Assembly: GCA_021234155.1 (NCBI GenBank)
Contig: JAJEKV010000020.1
Location: 3,828,563 to 3,892,562, forward strand
Origin: Isoetes taiwanensis
Taxonomy: Eukaryota > Streptophyta > Lycopodiopsida > Isoetales > Isoetaceae
Reading direction: 5' to 3'
DNA: 64,000 nt
Of this stretch, positions 22,620 through 35,452 are shown piece by piece. Position 1 is the stretch's first letter; every line of letters starts with the position of its first letter. A model generated the notes under the pieces. That model was not told where the DNA came from, did not search any database, and was given only the letters and a program-made list of their open reading frames with translations. The position numbers and the translations under genes are program-made.

Positions 22620-23440
22620 TGGCAGGGAGTACTCGCTACACATACCTATAGTCCCTCGGGATGATGTGGTGGTGCAGGTTTGGAAAGTTCATCCAGATGT
22701 TGTGTCTTCTTGTTTTGTGCGGTCTTGTTATCGGGTGCTGGCTATTCATGACACTCTGCCCCCTTCAGGCAAGTGGTCTCTGCAGCTCCCGGGTTCTCGA
22801 TGGCGCTCGGTTTGGACGTGGACATGGAGCTCACTTCCCCCACCGAAGGTTAGGGTGCTTTTGTGGCAGGTGGTGCACCGTTGTATCAGGGTGAATGCCC
22901 TTGTGAGTCAGTTTAGGCCGGGTGTGAGCCCTCTCTACCCTTGTTGTGGCCTTCATCGTGAGACTGTGGAGCATTGTCTGGTTTTATGCCCTCACTTGCA
23001 GGTTGCCTGGGATTGGGGCCAGGGCTCTGTTTCAGGTGAGATTGACTAGCCAGCAGTTGTTGCTTCGTGTGTATCCTGGTGCTTGGCCGCTCTTGTGGCA
23101 GCAAGCCTTGCATCTGTTTGGTTAGTGTGGCTGATTTGGAAGGGGTGGCGGTTGTGGATCTTTCAGGGGATTCAACAGCCTGCAGCCTCTCTGATTCCTC
23201 AACTCAGGTACACGCTATTTCAAAGCTTTCTGGTGTTCCCAGGATTAGTAGAGCGGAAGTTTGCCATTTGGCGGGACTTCTTGGGTGTTGTAGATGGTGA
23301 TGGTCGGTTTGTACAGCAGTAGAGTTGCAGTTTTTCTGTGAGTTTGTTGTGGGGTGTTGAGGTATCGCTGTCTCTTTGGGGCAGTTCTCCTCCTCACTTG
23401 CTTTATCACATTACCATTCTTTTAATATATTGATGACCCA
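22620..23440 (+). mobile_element. LINE 3' remnant with RVT zinc-binding domain
   Basis: The plus-strand frame encodes the zf-RVT domain found at the C-terminus of plant L1 LINE polyproteins: WSSLPPPKVRVLLWQVVH, then CCGLHRETVEHCLVLCPHLQ. After a stop and frame change follow KFAIWRDFLGVV-like residues. RT and endonuclease are absent, so this is a 5'-truncated copy ending near 23440-23455 in an A-rich stretch. Confidence 0.75.
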
Positions 23441-23943
23441 GTTCTTCAACAAAAAAGGCTTCATCAGGATCAACAAGTACATATCAGTACCAAGGGCAAT
23501 GAAAATCTAAGTACCGTGGCCAATAGTATAATTGCAACCAACCATTTGCAATCATTTGATTGCTCCTTCATTTTTGAATTGCAAGTCATTACTAACAGTT
23601 GCTAAAATCAGGTAAATCCCAAACATCTTTGCATCTTTCATTCTACTATTTTTCGAGTCCATAAATTTAACAAATAGTTGTTTCATGATCTAGGCATTTC
23701 AGGATTTAGCTCCATTTTTAGTATGAATCTTGGTGCTCATGCGAACGAGGCTTCATATCTTTCTTCTAATATCTAAAGTATCAAACTATGATTTACTTAA
23801 CAAAATACAGTGTATCTGAGCTTGCAAATAAATCAGGTAAATCCCAAACATCTTTCACCGCCGCGAAAATGGCCCCGGTCGGATAACAAGGACAAGGGAG
23901 AAACCTCTTCCATGAGGAGGAGGCCCGGGCGAAGGCCCAATCT

Positions 23944-26523
23944 ATGAGATTGACCCGGGAGACGGATGAAGGCTGCTCAAACCCGACACAGGCACAGACG
24001 AAGGCCATGAAACAAATGAAGGAACAGATCGAGAGCAACAGAACCCGGATTGCAGGACTGGCAGCAGAGATACAATCTTCAGCATCCCACGTGCTCAAAA
24101 GACAGTTGGCAGCAGAAAGGCAACGGATTGCAAAGATGGGGACACATGCAGCAGTTAGAAGACAGGCTTCACTTGGCACACTTTGAGAGGCAACAGGATA
24201 AGCAGGGCCTTGCTGACTTGCGAGCATAGAGACTATGGCACGGGACAAGCAGGGTGTTGAGCAGGATACAGTGAGCGACTATCTCCAGCCTCAAGTCAGA
24301 AGCTGAGGGGTATGTCACCATAATACGAAATGTCTGAGCCGCCTTCGAAGCTAGCCAGGCAGAGCTAAGAACCCTGCAGAGTAGGGCTGAGACATAAGAT
24401 CAGGAGATACAGGAGCTCCAAGCAACCATTACCCAGCAAGGCAGGGGCCTCCATGCCGAGGTCCATGAACAATTACGGCAGTGCACAAATGAGTTGGCCA
24501 AGCAGCAGAGATTTCAACACGAGCTAGGCTCTCGGCTCCAGGCAGCAGAGGCTTGCAACACGGGGCCAGACAAGCACACATGCCCCATGTGACGCTCCCT
24601 GAATATATACGACCCCTGGTCGTATACATACGGGGACTTTCCCCTCCCATGGCGACCATCTCGCCACGAGCAGGGCCCTCCATCTAACCCGGCCGTCTCG
24701 TAGAGAGACGCCGGGTGAAGGACACTGGAGGGTCATTCGCCCACGCCGATGGGGCCTCTACGTCGTGAAGCATGAATACAAGGGTTAGCACACCACATAG
24801 ATCATATACAAATAGCCACCCTGAAGGGTGGCGCATCCATCCAAATACTAGCAACAAAGAATATGCATCTAAACTAAGAAAACACCCAAAAACCCAGGTT
24901 CTACCCCGGCTCAGACTCTAGTGAGGGAGCGACTGACGGCTGGGTCTCAGGAGATCGGCAGACCGAATCTTAGCATGGCGTTGGCTGGCATAGAACATCG
25001 GCTAGGGTTGTCCACTCCATCCGCCCCTCCTGTGCACACTTTGCAGATGGGTCGATTCATGCTATGGCTTCGCTATAGCCTTCCGGAGACGCAGACTCTA
25101 GGTATCACCCTTTGAGCCTACTCCAGGTTCATGACACCTGGTCCGATGAGGCAGGTTGGGGAAGCGTCCCCTTCCAGGATCACAGTGGTTCCGTGGGTGA
25201 GCTAGAGAATATGTGCCGCATCGGCCCCCGCATCCGTGCAGGCTTACTCACCTAATTCTACTCAAAGTGCATGGTGCCCCATACAGGTCACACCACTACA
25301 CCCGAGGGTGTCGGGACCCATACCCGCCCTCCACGTGGCCGCTATCGGCCCTAGCCCACCAGGAGTCTCAGGGAGCCTTTTATGCTCGTGCAAGACCCCA
25401 CCCCCTACTTTACCACTGTGTCCCTTGTCTGGTGCTAAGCCAGACCATAGCGTCTATGACCCGGTGGGCTCTTGTGCACAGGCCGAACTACTAGGGTGTT
25501 AAAGGAAGTACTAGGAGCATTCTATACTTAAGCTCAGAGGCCTCTACCCCCTTTTTAATCCTCAAGCTTTGGAGCGACCAAAGCCCGACTCATAGAGACA
25601 TCGACCATCCCATAACAGAGCATCATTCATAATTGAAAAGTATTCCTAATTACCAAAGAAGGGTTAATCTCACCCAAAACCATCCAGAAAAGAATACTAG
25701 CGTATTATTCTACAATTTGCAAATCAACTACCACTAACCAGAGTTTCGGCTGGACCCGTTGTCAAGGGGTGCTTCCATGGGCACATCTTTGGGAATGACA
25801 CAACATGGAAGAAGGGTGTTTGGCGATCCGGGGACGAACATCAAAGCTTGTTTCTGGCCACCGCTGCTCACAGTGCTTTCTTTGGGTCGAAATTGGCCTG
25901 ATATGAGGATGGCGCTGCCCTTTGGTGGCCTAGTTTAGCAAGCCTCATGCTGGCCACCCGGGTGATGCCAAATGGCGCCTTCCCACTATGGATTGACTTA
26001 ATCACATGTCTTTAGATAATTATCCTTTATAATTTGGTTAACATAGCTAATTAAATCCATTGTGGCCAACCCCCTAGGTTATCATACCCCAGGTGGCGTA
26101 CTTTATACCGAGTGATGTGTTCAATATATTTATACATACACCGTATAAATACTTGGAACGTCACACCCCACAACCCATAAGTCACCAAACAGGCAGACAG
26201 ACACTACCTGCTCCATCTCGCACACCATATCGCCCTTGCTGTGAACAACCCACATACTCCAGACAACAGGCATCACCTGCTGGGACAGCTAATATTGCCC
26301 CGCGACTCAGTGAGCAGCAGGAGCAAGGCCACCAATGTCATAATGTGGTGATACGTGGACTCTCGGAGGAGGCAGGAGAGGATCTCACCAAGCGCATCCA
26401 GGATCAGATCCTATCTCGCATGGCATTTCAGACTACAATGCACATTGTTCGAGCAAGCCGCCTTAGGGCTCAAGCGCCGCGAATCGCCCGTAGCGTTGTC
26501 ACCTTCGATTGGTGCGGAACATG
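23944..26523 (+). pseudogene. LINE ORF1, split by a solo LTR
   Basis: The 5' part (23944-24183) has a coiled-coil look (AMKQMKEQIESNRTRIAGLA, LKRQLAAERQRIA). After the solo LTR, 26171-26533 continues with a Q/P-rich stretch and an RRM-like ORF1p core (NVVIRGLSEEAGEDL, IVRASRLR). ORF1 proteins bind LINE RNA as coiled-coil trimers. Stops before the LTR insertion site show that it is degenerate. Confidence 0.6.
24588..26165. mobile_element. Solo LTR (1,578 bp) nested in the LINE
   Basis: Begins TGTGACGCTCC and ends GGAACGTCACA, giving 7-bp perfect terminal inverted repeats TGTGACG/CGTCACA. It is flanked by the 5-bp target duplication CCCCA (24583-24587 and 26166-26170). No gag or pol is present. 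The ORFs inside it (for example 25213-25502) have no recognisable domain. It is most simply a solo LTR left by recombination of an LTR retrotransposon. Confidence 0.9.
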
Positions 26524-26899
26524 CTGCGCGTGAGGCAATTCTGCGTCAGAGTAGGCAATTGAAGGGGACTACTCTGTATGTCGACCATGATCTTACTCTG
26601 ATGCATTAGGAGTCCCGTCGGCAGCAGCTGGCTCAAGTAAGAGACGTCCGTCGTCGAGGGAGTGCTGCAAGCCTGGTCCGAGGCAAGCCATTATTTTAGG
26701 CGGCACCTCCATCGATGCAATGCATCAAAGGCATTGCCACTCCTGCTCGCCACGGTACCCCTATTGCACCTCCCCGCTCCCTTCTCCAAGCGCTCTCCGC
26801 AGAATGGCTTTGCTCAAAGCGCCACGCACTCCTCCCCCTGCAGCCGGAACAGATCATCGAGCGTCTACATCAAATGCCAATAAATAGGAACTGTGCCTC

Positions 26900-29800
26900 C
26901 GGATGGTATCTTGAAACTGTCAGGGCTTCCCTTGGCAGAAAGGGGAGAGTCTCAACTCTATTCCAGATATGGATCTCATTTTTCTCATGGAAACATGGGA
27001 ATATGCAGGGCACAGACTGCTGAACCTCCTAGGCTATCTGCATTTCTCGGTGTTCAATGAGTGCACAGTCAAGCGAGGGCGGGGTTGCCTGCTACTATCG
27101 TGCAACCTTGGGGCACTCAGTCTCGCTGCACAAAACAGACAGGTACAATCGCTACTTGTGGGTGCGCGTGCAGCATGACAGTGGCAACATTCTCTTCATA
27201 GCAGCATGCTACTTTCCACATGCCGAGAGCAACTTTTATAACACTCATTCGGATGTGGATAGATTGGAGCCTTATGTCGATCTATATGATGACATACATC
27301 AGCACAAACAGTTGGGCAAGGTTATGTTGCTTGGCGACTTTAATGCACGCACAGGAGCCGAGCAGGTCCCAAAATTTGAGTCCCTGATGCAGTTGAACCC
27401 CGCAGAGGTGGCTTGGTCAAGGATATCAGACGACAACCATATTTCGCGCTATGGCAGGCAGTTATTGTTGCTGGGTAGTATCTTTGACCTGGTTATTTGT
27501 AATGGGTCACAATGGCCATCTTCCAGCTGCTGCACTTGTAGACAGGAGAACCAAGGGGGCGGCTCCAGTGTGGTGGATTATCTGCTAGTTGAGGAACAGG
27601 ATCTGCACCTGGTTACCCATTTTTCCATTGGAACAGACACTCGGGACGAGGAAGTGGACTCGGACCACCAGCCCCTGTTCGTGCATCTCCATTGGCAAGC
27701 TCCCCGTACATGTACTGCCTCAGCCCCAGCTGCGCCTGGACTATGACCGTGCATGGACCTATGCCCAGCTGCTTGAGCATGACCTGACAGAACTGCTGCA
27801 ACTCCCCACACTTCAACAACAATCTGCTCAGCTGACTCACCTGCTTCTGACAGCTGCTGAGAGATTCTTTGGGAGAGGCTGCTCACGACGAACCTCGGGC
27901 GCCACCACCTTCCCCCGCAACAGATGGTTCGATGATGAGTGTCGGGAGCTCAAACGCACACTCTGACAAGTCACTGATCTCACCTCCCACCCACAGGCCA
28001 CCAGTCAATACCGCGCCTTTCTCAAGAACAAGAAAGTCAGATACCTCGCAGAGCATCAGCAACAGATGTTTGGTCTTCTGGATCGGCACCCCAAGACATT
28101 CTGGAGAAGGGTCTTGAGCAAGACTGCACAGCCCACAGCGAACATCACCTCGGAGCAATGGGCACAGTACTTGCAACAGCTTTACGACCCGCTCGGGGGC
28201 CGGACACCAGTCCCTCCACAGATAGGATGGCTCTGGTCATTACAGAGGGGGATGTCATCATGGGCCTACAATAGCTAATGGGAAGGGAGCTGATTTAGAT
28301 GGCATGCAGGCAGAACTTCTGAGGGCCTCCATTGGTGCGTGTCCTCACGGCATTATTCAATAAAGCATTGCAAGAAGGCTTCCCTCCGTAGTGGACCACT
28401 AGTAGAGTTGTGCCCATATACAAGGCAGGGGACCCTCAATGTCCGTCCAACTATCGTACTATTATGGTCAGCTCTCTTTTTATAAAACTGTTGGCTGGCA
28501 TCCTTGAGCAGTGGCTGAGAATATGGGCAGAGGAGGCAGATGTGCAAGCTCTCACACAGGTAGGTTTTTGGCCCATGCATTCTACCATTGATCATATTTT
28601 CACTCTGCCCTGCACATTGATTGAGGATAGCAGGAATCACCAACAAAACCTGTACTGTTGTTTCGTGGATTTCGCAAAAGCTTTTGACACAGTGCCCCGG
28701 GACAAGTTATGAGACAGACTGTGGCAGCGGGGAACCCCCCTTGACTTGCAGAATGCAGTATATAGGCTCTACGAGACATGCTCAGGCCGTATCACATCGT
28801 CAGGATAGCCAGTAATCAGTAGTATTGGAGTGCGTCAGGGTTCCCCCCTCTCCCCCACACTCTTTGGCCTATACATTGACCAGCTGGAAGATTGGCTCTC
28901 TGAGCATGGAGGTGCGGGCACCCATCTCATGCATCACACAATCCGGCAACTCATATATGCTGATGATGTCAACCTCCTGGCCTATACTCCAGAGGACATG
29001 CAACATCACCTGGATGCTCTTGACACTTTTTGCCGATTCACTGGCATGCGAGTTAACTTGGCCAAAACTAGGGTGCTGCTAGTTTCATCATCCTGTCAGC
29101 CAAGGCTTCCCTCATTTACTTACCAGGGACAAGATGTAGAGGTGGCTCCTACCTACAAGTACTTGGGGATCGAGTTCTCTACTACCACTCATTGGGATGT
29201 TGCCATCAGGTTGCGGGTCACGACGGGTTGGAAAGCACTATATGCCATATAGAACAACAGCCACAAGGCAGAGTTGTATGCCTGGGGCCACCAGTCACAC
29301 TTGTTTTGGGCCTTGGTCGAGCCAGTCCTTTTGTGTGGGGCAGAAGTGTGGGGTCCGGTGATATCCCTCAACACTTGGAATGACCTCGAGCAGGTGCAGA
29401 AAGCCTTCTTGGCACGAACCCTTGGGGTAAAGTCCACAGTTCCATACCAGATCCTACTCCAGGAGACAGGTTTTCTACCCCTTCAACGGGCTGCATTGGA
29501 ACGCCATATCATTTACTTCCAAAAGGTGGTCATTATGGGTGATACACGTTTGCCCAACCTTGCTTTGGCCATGGCGATGGGTCCCCAACGCCTGAAAGCC
29601 TGCTGGAAGGACAAGCAAGCTCAGTGGTTCTCACACTAGGGTGTACAGGCAAACAAATGCGTACATGTAAGGACAAAGAAAGACCACAAGGCACTTAAGC
29701 TGTACCTAGATGCTACTTTCCTTCGCAAGCTCTGGGATGCAGATGCTCTGACGCACATTAAGCTGATACACTATCAGCAGCAAGTCAATTCTAGGCTCAC

Positions 29801-30190
29801 GAGAGGCCCACACCAGTACTTGTACACCCAGTTGCCCATGAAGAAGCGCAGACTTATAGCTTCCATTCGCACGGGTGCACATCGCTTCCGCATTGAGACA
29901 GGACGTTGGGCTCGGGAAGCACGAGAGCAAAGGCTTTGCCAGTGTTGCCACCAGGGCGCCATTGAGGATGAATGTCATGCCCTCCAGATCTGCCCAGCGT
30001 TTGCCCATATCCGAGAGCGGTATGTTCGATTACTAGTGCCTGGTCAACCATTGCATGAGTTATTGAATATGGCGTCAGTGGGTCTGTTGGGGTCATACCT
30101 CCAAGAGGTTATGGATGCACGGACTCAGTTGTGTCTCCGGGACGGTATTGAACTGTCCTATACAATTGTACAGCGTGCCAACATACTTAT
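26900..30190 (+). pseudogene. LINE ORF2: endonuclease, reverse transcriptase, CCHC
   Basis: The endonuclease has IFLMETWEYAG (about 26975), LLGDFNARTG (27330), SVVDYLLV and DSDHQPLFVHL (27570-27680). RT has VVPIYKAGDPQCPSNYRTI (28410), FVDFAKAFDTVPRDKL (28665), GVRQGSPLSPTLFGLY (28830), YADDVNLLAY (28955) and a thumb (PTYKYLGIEFS). The C-terminal tail has CQCCHQGAIEDECHALQICP (29940), the zinc-knuckle-like end. At least five frame changes or stops break it. ORF2 nicks target DNA and reverse-transcribes the RNA at the nick. Confidence 0.85.
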
Positions 30191-30740
30191 TACTGCTAAG
30201 GTTTTTCCCTCAAAAACCCTTCGGGGCGGGGGTTTTTTAATCCTGTCAGTAATACGCTTGCTGCTCTCTTTTTGTTTGGGTCCCATAGGCCAATCGGTCT
30301 CCGTGGATGCTAAAAAATCTATTCTATTCTATTCTATTCTATTCTATCTTTCACTCTATTATTTTTTGAGTCTATAAATCTTAACAAGTGTTCCATGATC
30401 TGGGTATTTCAGGATCTACCTCCATTCTTAATATCTTTCTATGTTTCACTCTATTATTTTTAAATCCATAAATCTTAACACATAAGTGTTCCATGATCTG
30501 GGTATTTTAAGATATACCTATATTCTTAATATGACAGACTTCAAACAGCTAAATGAAGCCAACCTATTTTTGCTTTGGAGCAATATAGATGCAGTTAAGA
30601 ATACAAACAATAAATTGCATGCCACTCTTTCTATACAGAGCACATGCAACTTGGTGCTCATGTCAACAAAGCTGCATCTGTTTTTTCTAATGTATAAAGT
30701 ATAAAACTAGGATCTACTTAAGAAAATACAATGTATATTA

Positions 30741-31120
30741 CCTTGCAAATAGTTATTTGCACTATCCTACCAGAATTAACAATGTGGCTTTGACAAACAA
30801 CTTTTGTGTCTCACGTGTTTATGCAGCCTCATTAAATCCAATATACCATTCGATGTTGCTTAGAAATCCACTTACTAATATAAATGAAAAGTGTGTAGGC
30901 ATTTATCTCCTTCCCTAAATAAAAAAAAGCCACACCTGCAACACAACCTCCATTCCTAAAGAACTGGGCACTGTAAAGATGTTTTGATTCACACACTGCC
31001 TAACCAGCACAAAGCTATACAGAACTCCTTGACGTCAGCTAATCAAAAGCCCATGGAATTTTTCAAAGCAATTCTATTCCCAGACGTAGCTTACATATCT
31101 CACACTTCCAAATTGCAACT
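30741..31120. other. Spacer upstream of a Helitron end
   Basis: No gene is recognised. If the Helitron terminus at 31150 is real, this is part of the body of that element, whose 5' end I could not locate. Confidence 0.4.
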
Positions 31121-31150
31121 ACGCTCGGCAACGCTGGGCACTATAACTAG
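31121..31150 (+). mobile_element. Helitron 3' terminus
   Basis: A stem of seven pairs (GCTCGGC / GCTGGGC, two G-T wobbles, AAC loop), six bases, then CTAG followed by T. This is the canonical Helitron end (hairpin, short spacer, CTRR, host T). The hairpin is nearly identical to that of the Helitron end at 47814-47842, so the two belong to one family in opposite orientation. Confidence 0.65.
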
Positions 31151-32269
31151 TTATAATCAGCTACATAATCTGTACGGAATAAATATAAATGTTGTACAAA
31201 ATATATGTGAATGTTGTACGAAATATGTACGGAAATTAAAAGAAAAACAAAGATGGCCTAGGGATGTGCATGAGGGGGAAAAGGGGGGGATTGTAGTTTG
31301 TTGTTGACATTGCAAATAATCTGCCCTTTAGGTATTTCATTTTGCAAGCACTAAGCAACCTATCTTTTAGCACTTCATTCTAAGTACATATGAGAAGGAA
31401 TTTATTTGCTAGCATAATTACACTGTACATTTAGGGACCCTTGATTTTTCTTGTACATCAAGGATAGTATATGGGGAATCGTTCATGCATTGATTGGATA
31501 CCGAATTGTGTCTGCCTTCTCTTGTCTTCCTTTAATTCCATGATTTGACATCTAAGAGGCCTTTTGTATACCCCCCAAGCCAGGGTTAAAAAAAGTGGGG
31601 GTTTGCTCGAGGATTTTCAGTTGAACTTCAAAATCTCTAGTTGAGGTTTTTGCATGCCATCACACACTAATATACATTGACAAATTTGTATATCAACAAG
31701 AAAATTTGAAGCATGCTCAAGCATGCCATAAAGCTATAAAGTAAGTCCGTACTAGTATTTACTTTCTTGCCTTTTGCAAACAAATGAATATAGCTTCATC
31801 TGGACTGTTGGTGAAGGGCCTATGCCATGTTATATTCCTTCTCAAAGAACCACAACTATTGGACAAAAATCAAGATGAGGTCAAACCCCATTTTCCACTT
31901 CATACTATGATTATGAGACCAGTCATAAAGTCAAGATATCTCTAAGTTAATACAAGTAAAATTTTACTAATGTCATTACAAATCAAGAAATATAGTTGAT
32001 AATGCAATTCACATAAGGGTTTGTGTGCATGACTGCTCTGCATGGCAGTGTAAAACTGACTGCTTTGTCAGAACTGTTGTGTACATCAGTCCCGTTGTTC
32101 AAGAGCCCATATCTGCACCATCAAAATAATAGCAACAAACTGGCACCAAGTGCGACAATCTTATAAATCTCTCACAAGAAGCAGCCTGTAATAGCAACAA
32201 ATTGATATCAATTGCTACAAACTAACGTATAAGTATCTCACAATAAGCAGCCTGTGATACCAAATGCAC
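31151..32269. other. AT-rich spacer
   Basis: Contains the partner arm of the inverted repeat (31161-31232) and a small duplicated phrase (TCTCACAAGAAGCAGCCTG near 32168 and a variant near 32232). No gene seen. Confidence 0.5.
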
Positions 32270-35200
32270 ACATTGTATGTCTCCTTACCTGCACATAACC
32301 ACTTTTCCTCAGGACCAGTAGACCCTGAGAGAAGCTTAACATTACCTAGAATCTTTCGTAGTATTTTTCTATCACCCTCCCCTGCTCTTTGCACTTTGAG
32401 TCTAAATTCCATCCAAGAGATCCATCTATCGTTTTCCCAAAGATGCTGCAATTTTAAGATCCCATGGTCTCGCCATTTCTTAAAGATGCGAGGATGGACT
32501 AATGCCAGTGGACGTCCATTCTCTTCCCATACACGAGTGTTCCAGAATATACTGACTTTTCCAGCCTCTCGAGGTATAGTCATGGGGGAGCATACTGTTT
32601 GCACCTCCCTCCAAGCATGAAGAAGGCACCTCATGACTGGGGAGGTGCCAGGGGCCACCTTAAAATTACAAAAAAAGGCTCCTAGTTCATCCCTAGGAAG
32701 AGATGGTTTACCATGAATCTTGCACAGATTAAGCCAGTGCTTAGCAAATGACAGAGCAAGAGATGTATCCCCTTGTAAAACTCGCCAGACAAATCTAGCC
32801 GCCAGAGCTTGAGCCTGCGTGAAAGGGTCCTTACATCCAATCCCTCCATCCCTCTTATCCCTACATAGCTCGGACCAAGCAACATTAGCCATACCCCCCC
32901 AAATGAACTTTCTAATGATGACCTGTATTTGATTATATATTCCTTTCTGGGCTACCAGCACTGACGAGGCATATATGTGAGAGCTGGCGAAATGAAAGAT
33001 TAGCAACTGTTACTCTTCCTGCTACAGATAATCCTTTAGATGACCATAACCCAACCTTTTTCCTGAGTTTGTCTAACATAGGAGCCCAGAGACCCTTCAT
33101 ATTATCTGAGACAGAAAGGGGCAAACCCAATAGCTTAATTGTTTCCCTTGCATTAATGACCGGAAGCCCAATCCATTAGCACGAGGGTCAATATCTCCCC
33201 TCTAAAGCCCATAAAACGGTACATTTGGTGGCATTTAGCCCTATGCCCGATATAACCTCAAAAGCAATCAATATCTCACGAAATGAATGAAAAGCTGCCA
33301 TCGTCATACCTGAGGAACATAAAGGTGTCATCCGCATATTGCATGATTGTGAGTTTTTCGGCTTGATTCGGTAAAACCAGACCGTTGATGCCCCCTTCCA
33401 TCACTTTGAGATTAACCATCCTTGTGAGAAGGTTGGCCATAATTAGAAAAAAAGGTATGGGGCAAGCGGGCAGCCCTAATACCCTTCCTTCCCGAGGTCA
33501 AAAGACCGGAAGGTTCACCATTAACCAAAACAGATCTGGGAGGCAAATTTGTTCATTCCCATTGAGATGTCGATGAACCGCTTATTGAAACCCATGTGGC
33601 TCATCACTTCTCGCGAGGCCATCCCACCTAAAGGGAATCATAGGCCTTTCTGAAAGCCATCTTAACAAGTACACAATTTTCCCGTGTAGATCTCAAGCCC
33701 GGTGCATACCTTCTCTAGCCGCTAGGTAATTGTCCAAAATATATCACTTTTGGCGTAAAAGGCGATTGCTCCCTTAGATAACCCCGTTCAAGATAGGCTT
33801 AAGGCGGTTGGCGATGCCTTTCATGATTACCTTATATAAGACATTTGTTAATGCAATGGGGCGCCCTCCCCCAAGTGATTGAGGTCTAGAGAGACTTTTG
33901 GGACCAAGGTGATGAATCCTGCCGCTAGAGTAGGATGTAAGGAGCAAGAGGACCAAGCCCCCAAACGACCTCATAAAAGTCTGGTCCAAGAGCATCCCAA
34001 AACTCCACAAAAGAATTCGGGGAGGGAAGCCATCGGGCACAGGGACTTACGAAGCCGAGAGAGCATAGTACTTTAAATATCTCCTCTTAAGCATTTGGCG
34101 CAATAGAGTGTGGTTGTCATCTGCGGTGATCTTATGTGCCCAATCAATGCTGGCCAACCAAAGAGAGATTTGGGATTGATAAGAAGATGGGAGATTGTCG
34201 ACTTTGAATTGAGCACGAAAAGCTGTCCCGAATAAATGCCTTGATAGCCCCTGATCGAGAAAATATATTTTGACGGTTATCTTTAATTGAAGTATCTTGT
34301 TCTCTGCTAATCCCCCCCCCGCCATTCTAAAAAGCACTTAGAGTTTTCATGATCGACTCTGCGTACCACTTTGTTTTTAGAACGAACCCGCCCCCTAGCT
34401 TCCTCCTCCTCAATAGCTTTGGCTTTTGTTTCCAGTTCCTCCTCTAAGGATTGTTTGTCTCTGTTATGGGGATCAAATGCCAGATCTGCTTGGCCGCCCT
34501 TAGAAGGTTGTACCGCGACATTTTTTTCTTTCTTGAATTTCAAGCATTCCTCCTTGCCCCATTTCTTGATCCACATCTTCATAAGGCTGATCTTTTTAAC
34601 CCAAGCCTTCATGGAAGGTAGGCATTAAATTATTAGTTAGAGAAGCCGGGGAAAGTCCTAAAGGGTCTACGAATGCCTCCTTCCCTAATAGGAAGGTATT
34701 GAACTTAAAAAGGCACATTCCCGCCTCTTCTTTTTTAGTAGGGATGCTCTCCAAACTAACTTTTGTGGCACATGGTGCGAATGAGAGAACATAAGCTCTC
34801 CTTCAACATAACATCTGTCCATGAAGGAGGCCGTCTTATTAGCCATGTAGAACTTTGTCTAGTAAGCGATGACTCTGTCATGCCCCTTCGTTTATTAGAC
34901 CGGGAAAATCACGGCGTTAGATGGAGGAATTAGGGAGAAGCCAACGCCAAGTTAGAAGTGAGTTCCATGTAACTTCCTCCTCTTGTAGCAAATTCCTATG
35001 CAGCCCAATTTTTGATCCCATACATGTCATATTCAGATCCCTCCAAGGATCAATTTTCAACTCCGAAACCGATGAGTTATCCGAGCTCAATCTCTCTCCA
35101 CATTGCTTTGCCCTTTGCGGGTATATTAGAGGCATAAATGTTGATGAGCCCCCACATATAATTATTTGTTTCAAAAATTACAACCCGCCATCTACCACTT

Positions 35201-35452
35201 CCCCATATATTGATACTTTTGGGCTTGTCCCTTCCACAAGATACAGGTACCTCCTCTAGTACCTTCAGCCGCACAACTAAAGGAGGAGTAATTACCTCCA
35301 ACCCAACTGCCAATGGACCTGGCCTCAAAGTCTGGAAGTCTATGCTCCTGAAGAAGGATGACATCCGCCTTCATAGACCTAATAGCTGCTAACACTCGAC
35401 CACGCTTAAGAACACCCTTGATGCCACGCAAATTCCATGAGACAATAATCAT
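32270..35452 (-). pseudogene. L1 ORF2 (endonuclease-RT), copy A
   Basis: Starts MIIVSWNLRGIKG at 35452 (endonuclease motif WN-RG) with LLQEHRLPDFE after it. Later come RT pieces KSLSRPQSLGGGRPIALTN and VIMKGIANRLKPIL (about 33880-33780). A 250-residue open piece (33006-32270) covers the connection domain (KFIWGGMANVAWSELC, DGGIGCKDPFTQAQALAARF). Many frameshifts lie between these. The C-terminal zinc-binding domain is missing. Confidence 0.8.

Larger units (their letters stand above)
23859..30345 (+). mobile_element. LINE, full-length-like, with (ATTCT)5 tail
   Basis: A non-LTR retrotransposon of about 4.9 kb once the nested solo LTR is removed. It starts CGCCGCGAAAATGG and ends ...GGATGCTAAAAAATCT followed by five ATTCT units (30321-30345). 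The 9-bp repeat ATCTTTCAC flanks it (23850-23858, 30346-30354), and the paralogous repeat unit at 23629 lacks the insert. It carries ORF1, an AP-type endonuclease, RT with YADD and a C-terminal CCHC region. Stops and frameshifts make it inactive. Confidence 0.85.
23608..30740. repeat. Tandem repeat units (~240 bp) split by a LINE
   Basis: A unit containing CATCTTTCATTCTACTATTT, CATGATCTAGGCATTTCAGG and ACAAAATACAGTGTAT is present at 23608-23836. A second begins at 23837, is interrupted at 23858 and resumes at 30346; a third follows to about 30740. The first unit serves as an internal empty-site reference for the LINE insertion. Confidence 0.7.

Noticed and set aside
22498-22620. N-terminal part of the 183-codon ORF before the zf-RVT domain
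   Set aside because: The codons before about 22620 do not resemble RT; only the zinc-binding part is supported as LINE sequence.
25213-25502. Two overlapping plus-strand ORFs, proline/histidine-rich
   Set aside because: They lie wholly in the solo LTR and show no retrotransposon or host domain.
24588-26086. Alternative solo-LTR end at 26086 with CCCCA at 26087
   Set aside because: The end at 26165 gives both the CGTCACA inverted terminus and the CCCCA duplication; the earlier one has no inverted terminus.
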